In this document: positions 57,847 to 64,000 of the stretch, one piece after another
Numbering within the stretch: position 1 is the stretch's first letter
Layout of the letters: the number at the start of each line of letters is the position of its first letter
Source of the DNA: Tritrichomonas foetus
Lineage: Eukaryota; Parabasalia; Tritrichomonadida; Tritrichomonadidae
Assembly (NCBI GenBank): GCA_001839685.1
Contig: MLAK01000145.1
Coordinates: forward strand, 17,216-81,215
Direction of reading: 5' to 3'
Length of the DNA stretch: 64,000 bases
The notes under the pieces: model-generated
The model's database searches: none
Told to the model about the DNA's origin: nothing
The model's input: the letters and a program-made list of their open reading frames with translations, nothing else
Translations under genes and position numbers: made by a program

Positions 57847-59973
57847 ATGTCTAATCTTGGCGCTATTGGCTCCCAGGACTTCGAAAATCCAACAAACATC
57901 GAACAGGATAAGAAGAATGACACCGGTCCAATTTCTCTTGAGGACCAAAAAGCTACTACCATTGAGCAAATCTCCAAATTAATCGTTTCAACAAATGTTA
58001 CAGACCGTGCAAAAGCGATGAAAATGTTAATCGCTATGATGTCAAAAGGCCATGACGTCCAAGATTTTGCTCCTTTTGTTGTTCAGCAAGTCGCCTCATC
58101 CGATCCACAATGCAGACAATTAGCCTACATTTTCCTTAACCATTACGCAAGCGAATGCATGGAAACCGTTCTTTTGAGTATCAACACCTTCCAGCGATCG
58201 TTAACCGATAATGATCCAATTATTCGTGCCCTTGCCGTAAAGATGATTAGTTCTGTTCCACAGGCCGACATCATTCCCGAAATTCAAAGCGCAGTTGAAC
58301 AAGTTATTGGTGATCCAAGTCCTTACGTTAAAAAAGCCGCTGCTTTCGCAATTATTAAGGCGGCCGAACTCGATCCAAATCTTATCGATAACTATCTTCC
58401 TTTCATCGACCGATTATTAGGAGAAACAAATCCAATCGCTTTCAGTGGCGCCATTGCAGCTTATTGGTCAATCTGCCCAGAAAATATCGAATTCATCCAT
58501 CCTCGATTCAGATTCATTTGCCAGAATATTCAAAAGTTCGACGAATATGCGCAAGTTTTTACCCTTCGAGCCCTTTCGCTTTACACTCGACTTTGCTTCA
58601 AAAATCCATCCGACGAAGAGGTTGAAGAAACTGAAGCCGCTTTCTGGGATGAAAACCCAACCAAAGAGAACATCTCATCAGACCATCTCCTCATCATTTC
58701 TGCGGCCAAAAAATGCCTCAATTCTCCAAATCCAGCCGTTGTTCTCGCAGCCGTTTCTTACATCAAATATTGCGCGCCACTTGCTCACCTTAATGCTGTA
58801 GCACGCCCTCTTGTTCGTCTCCTCTACGAAAACCCGCTTACAGCGCAAATTTCGTTGACCACAATTTTAACCATCGCCACAGGCCATGCCCACGTTTTTG
58901 TGCCGCACTTGAATCATTTCTATGTCCGCAAGACAGACAATTCCACCATCAAACGCCTCAAATTGAGAGTTTTAACCGTCCTTGCATCTCCATCAAACGC
59001 CGACATGATTTTGAGTGAATTGGCCGTTTACACAGGTAGCAATGATTCTGAATTTGCAGCACTTGCTGTCAAAACTATGGGCAAGTTGGCGATGATAAAT
59101 CAGACAATTATTCCAGTCTGCCTCGTTTCTCTTTTGAAGTTAATGGGTCGTGCTGAAGGAAAGGTTCTCGCTGAGGTTGTTCTCGTTATGGCCACCATCC
59201 TCCGTCTGAAGCGTCGCACAGACGATGAAGCACAGGCCTTACGAAGTTTGTGCCGTAAATTCACCAGCATTAAAGACCCGGCTGCTCGTGCAGCAGTCCT
59301 TTCAATTGTTGGTGATATGCACGAAACACATCCAGAGTTTGCTCCACAGCTCCTTCGTTACATCGCTCAGAATTTCGCTGATGAGCCAGCAGAAGTACGT
59401 TTGCAGTCGCTCACACTTGCTGCGAAGCTTATTGCATGCGGTACAACTTCTCAGGTTCCAATGTATCTTTTGAAGATTTGCGAGCGCGATAATGAATTTG
59501 ATGTTCGAGATCGCGCACGCTTTTTATTGTCGTTGGTTGAATCTAAAGCAGAGAAAATCTGCAACCACTTAAAGGAGCTCCTCTTCCCAGAAAGACAACT
59601 TCCAAAATGGACAGCAATGGACACTCTAAACAACTACCAAATTGGAACATTCTCGCACTTCTACGAAAGAGAAGTTCCTGGATACGACCCGATGATCGAC
59701 TGGGCTCCAGAGGACGAATTGCCTGATGACAGCGTCAGACAGCCAATGAGGAAGATGCCAGATGGAACAATGGTGCCAGTGTCAACTGAGATCAATGATG
59801 ATGACAATTTGGATATAAACAACTTCTTCAACGATGAAATGGAATATGAAGAAGAGGAAGAAGAAGCTGGGCTCGACTTGATGCCAAACGAGGACGACGA
59901 AAACGTTGAATACTACGAGTATGAAGAGGAAGATGAAAACCCAAAGAACGACTATGACAACTTCTTTGATTAA
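57847..59973 (+). CDS. AP3B: AP-3 complex beta subunit (beta-3 adaptin)
   Basis: 708 residues from the ATG at 57847 (MSNLGAIGSQDF). It is a large adaptin HEAT solenoid with family motifs: LAYIFLNHYASECMETVLLSINTFQRSL near the start (given here as three overlapping parts: NHYA, LLSINTFQ and QRSL), DNDPIIRALAVKMISS, DPSPYVKKAAAFAI, SCNP-type LNSPNPAVVLAAV, VRPLVRLL and RDRARFLLSLV. The C-terminus is very acidic (EYEEEEEEAGLDLMPNEDDE), as in the AP-3 beta hinge, but the ear domain is absent. AP-3 sorts cargo from the Golgi and endosomes to lysosome-related organelles. AP-3 beta fits better than AP-1/2 beta because of the acidic hinge and the NTFQ segment. Confidence 0.9.
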   Translation: MSNLGAIGSQDFENPTNIEQDKKNDTGPISLEDQKATTIEQISKLIVSTNVTDRAKAMKMLIAMMSKGHDVQDFAPFVVQQVASSDPQCRQLAYIFLNHYASECMETVLLSINTFQRSLTDNDPIIRALAVKMISSVPQADIIPEIQSAVEQVIGDPSPYVKKAAAFAIIKAAELDPNLIDNYLPFIDRLLGETNPIAFSGAIAAYWSICPENIEFIHPRFRFICQNIQKFDEYAQVFTLRALSLYTRLCFKNPSDEEVEETEAAFWDENPTKENISSDHLLIISAAKKCLNSPNPAVVLAAVSYIKYCAPLAHLNAVARPLVRLLYENPLTAQISLTTILTIATGHAHVFVPHLNHFYVRKTDNSTIKRLKLRVLTVLASPSNADMILSELAVYTGSNDSEFAALAVKTMGKLAMINQTIIPVCLVSLLKLMGRAEGKVLAEVVLVMATILRLKRRTDDEAQALRSLCRKFTSIKDPAARAAVLSIVGDMHETHPEFAPQLLRYIAQNFADEPAEVRLQSLTLAAKLIACGTTSQVPMYLLKICERDNEFDVRDRARFLLSLVESKAEKICNHLKELLFPERQLPKWTAMDTLNNYQIGTFSHFYEREVPGYDPMIDWAPEDELPDDSVRQPMRKMPDGTMVPVSTEINDDDNLDINNFFNDEMEYEEEEEEAGLDLMPNEDDENVEYYEYEEEDENPKNDYDNFFD

Positions 59974-60272
59974 AATAAAGAACTTCTATTCTTTTCATTT
60001 TATTTTTCCTTGATATTTAGTGAAAATGAAGATACAAAGTGAGCATCATCATTTACGGAATGAATGACATTTTTGTCATTCTCATGAGAAGAACTGAAAG
60101 GTATCAATACAAGACTCAGAAAAATGATTCCTGGAAAGCAACATGATGAATATATTCATATATATATATAGATCGATCCAAAACATGAAAAAATCGAACA
60201 AACATAAACATGGTAAAAAAACTAAGTGATATACTTTATACTTTAGTTAAACAAGTAACACGAACATTTGTT
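59974..60272. other. Convergent spacer
   Basis: 299 bases with a short AT dinucleotide tract around 60155-60172. No gene. Confidence 0.5.
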
Positions 60273-61688
60273 CTAAAGCGAGCGATCTTCAGGCACTTCA
60301 TTTTCCTCCTTCTTTTTGTCTCTGTACTCCTTCCATTTCTTCCTCTGGCTGGCAGTTGATTTTCTCATTTCGATCTTCTTCCTCTGTAGGAAGTATTTGT
60401 TGTGTTCGACGTTGAATGGAAATTCAAAGTCTTCTGCTGTAGGAAGGTCAGAAATTTCATCTGATGGGAAAGCGAATCTGCTACTTGACTCTTCTATTGT
60501 TGTTGATGATGACTCACTCGAATAGTCACTTGACTGTGTGTAAAAATCATCTGCTGTTATTTCTTCATTTTCTTTTTCTCTCAATTTCCTAAGCTCTTCT
60601 TCAGCAGCTTTGTCTTGGAGTACGCGCTTGTACATGGAGAACTCATCAGTCTTATATTGGAGGAAGTTTTCACGTATTTTCTTTTCAGCATATGAAATAT
60701 CATCAGTGATTAAAATATTATCATAAATCGAGCCTGGACTAACCTGGAACACCTCGATGCCAACATAGGATAAATCTTCGAAAATTCCAAACCCAGGGTC
60801 TTTTGTGTAATCCGGATTTTCAATCATTTTTGGCTCCCACTCGCCTTTGTAGTTCGGATTTGGAATCATTTTCGGCTTCCAAATGCCGCGGTAAAGTGGA
60901 TTCTGGATGAGTGGTGGATTCCATTTGCCATGGATATGTTCTTGCCATTCGGGCGGCTGAGAGGCATCTGGATCAGGAATTATCGGGGTTTCATCCCAGT
61001 CGTCTGGCTTGACGTCCTCTGGGTCAGGTATCATTTCTCTATTGTCCCAGTCCTCGGGCATCATATCGTTTGGGTCTGGAATGAGCGTCGTTCCAGATAA
61101 TTCAAAATCGGCATCAAGGTCGCCCCCTTCTGCGCGCTCGCCATCAAGCCGTATTTCGTATGTTCGATTCGCAAAAATTATTAGTGTGTAGGCGTGAGTA
61201 AGTTCATCGTAATATGAATCGACGAATTTGTGATTGTCGTAATTCGTATCGTTTCGATTGACAATGAACATAAGTTTATGCGTGTTTGGCTTACAAACGT
61301 CTGGGCCAAACATTATCTGATATGGTGAATTTTGATTAAATCGAAGTGGCTGTGCTGAAGAATTCATGAGTTTGATGTAACCGCCTGAACATTCGTAACC
61401 GTTTTCGAATCGGATCGTATATTGAAGGACAAAGTCTTTGCCGGAAGTATTAAATGGCTGTTTAAATTTTGAAGAGATTTGATAATAGGCAGCTTCATCG
61501 ACGGTTTGGAGACCACGCTGAGCACGCTGGTTCCCATAATAGGCGCCTGAAGTTAATCGAAATGTTCCCATTAATCCGCTTCCTTTGGTCGGACGGTGTC
61601 TGCTATATACCCAATGCTGCTCCCAGTCGTCATCATCAAAATTATCTTCAAAATAAACTGTTCCTAATACAAATAAAAGATAAAACAT
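60273..61688 (-). CDS. CALR: Calreticulin
   Basis: 471 residues from the ATG at 61688 (MFYLLFVLGTVYFEDNF, a short signal peptide); a GTG 20 codons upstream opens the frame and is discarded. The lectin domain shows both signatures: YECSGGYIKLMNSS and IMFGPDVCKP, with the conserved disulfide cysteines. The P-domain has three IPDP-type repeats (LIPDPNDMMPEDWD, MIPDPEDVKPDDWD, IIPDPDASQPPEW) and three NP-type repeats (GKWNPPLIQNP, GIWKPKMIPNP, GEWEPKMIENP). Three plus three means calreticulin rather than calnexin. The protein folds glycoproteins and stores calcium in the ER. The C-terminal domain is mixed-charge with a basic stretch (RKSTASQRKKWKEYRDKKK) and ends EDRSL rather than a recognisable KDEL-type signal. 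Confidence 0.95.
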   Translation of the reverse strand: MFYLLFVLGTVYFEDNFDDDDWEQHWVYSRHRPTKGSGLMGTFRLTSGAYYGNQRAQRGLQTVDEAAYYQISSKFKQPFNTSGKDFVLQYTIRFENGYECSGGYIKLMNSSAQPLRFNQNSPYQIMFGPDVCKPNTHKLMFIVNRNDTNYDNHKFVDSYYDELTHAYTLIIFANRTYEIRLDGERAEGGDLDADFELSGTTLIPDPNDMMPEDWDNREMIPDPEDVKPDDWDETPIIPDPDASQPPEWQEHIHGKWNPPLIQNPLYRGIWKPKMIPNPNYKGEWEPKMIENPDYTKDPGFGIFEDLSYVGIEVFQVSPGSIYDNILITDDISYAEKKIRENFLQYKTDEFSMYKRVLQDKAAEEELRKLREKENEEITADDFYTQSSDYSSESSSTTIEESSSRFAFPSDEISDLPTAEDFEFPFNVEHNKYFLQRKKIEMRKSTASQRKKWKEYRDKKKEENEVPEDRSL

Positions 61689-62176
61689 CGATTGTATATC
61701 TGTATTAGAATTTGATGGTTGAGAGGTCAAATTACAACATAATTTCACCTTTTAAGATGAATGAGAATTTGGCCAGCCGGTTTTTGATTCAAAATATGAT
61801 CGTCATCGTACTATTTTCGAAACTCTACTACTTGGTGAAGATGAAATTGACTGATCTTTCCAAAAATAGTGAGAATTATATGATGCATTAAACGTGATTC
61901 TAGAATTAAACATTTAATATTTACAATGGATAGTTTTTTCAATTTCGGCCATAGAAAGAGAGAAGATAATCAGGAAAATTCATCGAAATTTTCCTATTCT
62001 ATCTTACTTTTTTCATTCGGATCTCACAGAAAATTTCAATAACGGTTAATCCTCAAAATCACAGTGGAAATGGTCAAAATCACAGTACTAATCAGATCAT
62101 TTTTTTGTCAATCTCAATTTCAATGATTTACAATCAGAAAAAATTGTATACAAATATTATTTCATAAAATCCTTTC
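61689..62176. other. Divergent promoter region, 488 bases
   Basis: AT-rich spacer between calreticulin and the second SAPS-like gene. No clear initiator motif near either ATG. Confidence 0.5.
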
Positions 62177-63424
62177 ATGTGGTTTAAAAAGGCGAAAATT
62201 GCGAATTCTCTAACACGGCAACTCACAGAAAATCCAGATTTACCAATTAAAGAAGTATTAGAAAACCCAGATCTGCTTCAATCAATCAGAAACGAAGCCC
62301 AAGAATTATTGGATTATTTTACCCAAAAAGAAGAACATTTGAAAGAATTGTTTGATCTAGCATTATCAGATAGATTAAATGATGAATCTATTGATTTTAG
62401 ATACAACCGAAACGCATCCAACGTTTTATCATCAGTCGCAAAAACATTCCAGAAAGCGGTCGAATCCAGCCAAATTGCAATTAATGCTTTAAATGATTTC
62501 ATAAAAGACGAAAATAAAAAATACAACAGAAATCCAGTCTACAGTGGCCATTTCCAGCGAATTATCCAAAGCCATCTTTTCGCAACTTTTGGTAAGTTTA
62601 TCGATCTTATTCCTGACCTCAAAAACTTTCTAATTAAAAACGTCGATATTTTAGGTTATAAACAGCTTCTCGTTTCTCTGCTTGTCGATTTCCATGAATG
62701 CTTGAATGATCCAGGAATTGGGCTTGAAATAGCCAAGATTGTAACATCAGCGCCAAAAGAGGAAGTCAAACTTCACGCGATTCAAGTTTTTATCGACGTA
62801 ATGAGGGACCGACCAGATTGCACATTTTTATTCCAGCAGGAAATTTTCGAGAAATTATTACTTTTTGCAGCATCTTTTGGAGAAGCAAATCTCCTCTATT
62901 ATGAAATTTTCAATGCTCTGAAAATGATATCTCGCGATCATGAAGATACTGGCTGGCTTTATCAAATTAAGCATAAATTTGTGAACCAGTTTCCTTTTAA
63001 AGATCAGCCAGAAGAAGTGGCATATGTAGCATTTCCTTTCTTTGCAAGTTTCGCCTTAGAAAAAATGCTGAAGTCGTTTTTCAAAGACGACGCGCCAACT
63101 TCGTTCACACTTGCTGTCCTTGAACAGATTAAAAAGGTGCCAGACGAGAAACTGCACGATATGATCAAAGTTGATGATATTATAAACAAGATAATGGAAT
63201 CTGGACTTGCTTTCCCATCTGATGAAAACTACCATGTAAGAATTAATAGCCATATCTTTAAATTCGGAATGTTTCTAATCGAAAAAGATCTTCCTCCACA
63301 TATTGTCGATAAGCCTGGATGGGACTTGTTTATTTGTACAAAACTCCTGCATCGTGAACACTTAATAAAACAATGCACCGGAGTTGTTGAGAAGCCAGAA
63401 AGCCATGTTTCGGACTTTTTCTAA
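62177..63424 (+). CDS. SAPS-like phosphatase regulatory protein, second copy
   Basis: 415 residues from a true ATG. The N-terminus (MWFKKAKIANSLTRQLTENP, then IKEVLENPDLLQSI and ELLDYFTQKEEHLKELFD) follows the opening of SAPS proteins, where an aromatic start leads into the LEELLDEEDLLQE and KLLDFLTKPENLEELV segments. GYKQLLVSLLVDFHECL and the final KPGWDLFICTKLLHRE fit the rest of the domain loosely. SAPS proteins are regulatory subunits of PP6/Sit4. The similarity fades in the middle, so a more distant armadillo protein is possible. With the gene at 49217 this gives two candidate PP6 regulators 12 kb apart. They do not look like a recent duplication. Confidence 0.55.
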   Translation: MWFKKAKIANSLTRQLTENPDLPIKEVLENPDLLQSIRNEAQELLDYFTQKEEHLKELFDLALSDRLNDESIDFRYNRNASNVLSSVAKTFQKAVESSQIAINALNDFIKDENKKYNRNPVYSGHFQRIIQSHLFATFGKFIDLIPDLKNFLIKNVDILGYKQLLVSLLVDFHECLNDPGIGLEIAKIVTSAPKEEVKLHAIQVFIDVMRDRPDCTFLFQQEIFEKLLLFAASFGEANLLYYEIFNALKMISRDHEDTGWLYQIKHKFVNQFPFKDQPEEVAYVAFPFFASFALEKMLKSFFKDDAPTSFTLAVLEQIKKVPDEKLHDMIKVDDIINKIMESGLAFPSDENYHVRINSHIFKFGMFLIEKDLPPHIVDKPGWDLFICTKLLHREHLIKQCTGVVEKPESHVSDFF

Positions 63425-63837
63425 AATGTGTTAACTAAAAGAATCTTCAAAACTTTTTTTTTCAATCTTTATTTAAAAGAACATGAAGAACTTATATTCA
63501 TGAATGACATATTATTATTAAAATGAATTTGCTCAATTTTCCACTTTTTTTTTTATCTTCAATTATTTTAATTTTTTATAAAAAATTATACAATCTATTT
63601 ATTTCTTTATATGATTTACACACATCTCTACACTTGTGATATTTCGAGAGATACAATATATAAAATATATTAAATTTTAGGCAAAATAGAATAAGCTTAT
63701 GAAATCTACTAAATATCTCGCCCGATATAAAAAAGACCAAAAATCATCAAAATAATTTTCCTCCAAAAATGTAAACACCTTTTTTCTTGACGTTAGGATC
63801 TATACGTTTAGAAAAAAATTCTAAAACGTCTTTCAAA
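63425..63837. other. Intergenic, 413 bases
   Basis: AT-rich spacer between two plus-strand genes. No feature was seen. Confidence 0.55.
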
Positions 63838-64000
63838 ATGTTTTTCCCATCCAGAGCATTCATACAGCAGCAGAATGACCAATCGTCATATTCATCACAT
63901 TATCGCAGCCATCTGACATCTAATTATGCAGCAGGTTATGAGAATCAATCTCCACAAATTTATTACTCTCGCAATAATTATAATTATAATTACAAACCAC
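63838..64000 (+). CDS. 5' end of a Ser/Tyr/Asn/Gln-rich protein (runs off the window)
   Basis: An open frame from the ATG at 63838 gives at least 54 residues (starting MFFPSRAFIQQQND) with no stop before the end of the window. The composition is Tyr-, Ser-, Asn- and Gln-rich (SSYSSHYRSH, NYNYNYK), that is, a disordered low-complexity N-terminus. The rest of the gene, and therefore the family, lies outside. Confidence 0.6.
   Translation, partial: MFFPSRAFIQQQNDQSSYSSHYRSHLTSNYAAGYENQSPQIYYSRNNYNYNYKP

Overview
The window looks like nuclear DNA of a parabasalid protist close to Tritrichomonas foetus. The support is as follows. The DNA is very AT-rich. Genes are uninterrupted and closely spaced, and I see no convincing introns. 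Short TCAYTW initiator-like motifs (the trichomonad Inr consensus) lie a few bases 5' of several ATGs. The gene content includes a GTP-type PEP carboxykinase, a cytosolic-type pyruvate decarboxylase (biochemically known from T. foetus), an IFT-A subunit (a flagellated cell), Myb and HMG-box DNA-binding proteins, and eukaryotic trafficking and nuclear-pore proteins. The species name is an inference from gene content, not an alignment. The sequence is a draft: two N gaps fall inside tandem repeats (15542-15726 and 29010-29240) and isolated Ns occur at 13287 and 13996-14002.

Layout. 0-13 kb: helical-repeat protein, R2R3 Myb, IFT139/TTC21B (-), a PDI-like membrane protein preceded by a striking inverted repeat, and a TMEM181-like 7TM protein (-). 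13-22 kb: a coiled-coil protein, a 19-bp minisatellite with a gap, a five-repeat basic protein, a small ORF and a long disordered protein (-). 22-31 kb: a helical-repeat protein without an ATG (-), pyruvate decarboxylase (-), a small coiled-coil protein, a 2.5-kb empty stretch with a gap, and a TM2-domain protein (-). 31-41 kb: PEPCK, a small ORF, a CEP78-like LRR protein, a small hypothetical, a 7TM GOST-like protein (-) and Nup155, the last two divergent from a 139-bp spacer. 41-51 kb: a chromo-shadow-like small ORF, a rhomboid, a ZFYVE26/spastizin-like reading frame broken by two in-frame stops, a SAPS-domain protein and TRAP-gamma (all -). 51-64 kb: a 1.9-kb empty stretch, an HMG-box protein, a UBL-UBA protein (-), an SMP-like anchored protein, AP-3 beta, calreticulin (-), a second SAPS-like protein and the start of a gene that runs off the end.

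No operons are expected; genes occur on both strands. Functional themes are the secretory and endosomal system (PDI, TRAP-gamma, calreticulin, TMEM181, AP-3 beta, SMP, the spastizin-like frame), the flagellum and basal body (IFT139, CEP78-like), fermentative C3/C4 metabolism (PEPCK, PDC), and phosphatase-6-type regulation (two SAPS proteins). The observations most worth checking are the same-frame nonsense interruptions of the spastizin-like gene, the 27-bp-arm inverted repeat abutting the PDI start codon, and the 37-bp perfect inverted copy of the TMEM181-like 5' end at 14032-14068. Many long reading frames open with TTG or GTG; I moved those starts to the first in-frame ATG and say so in each case.
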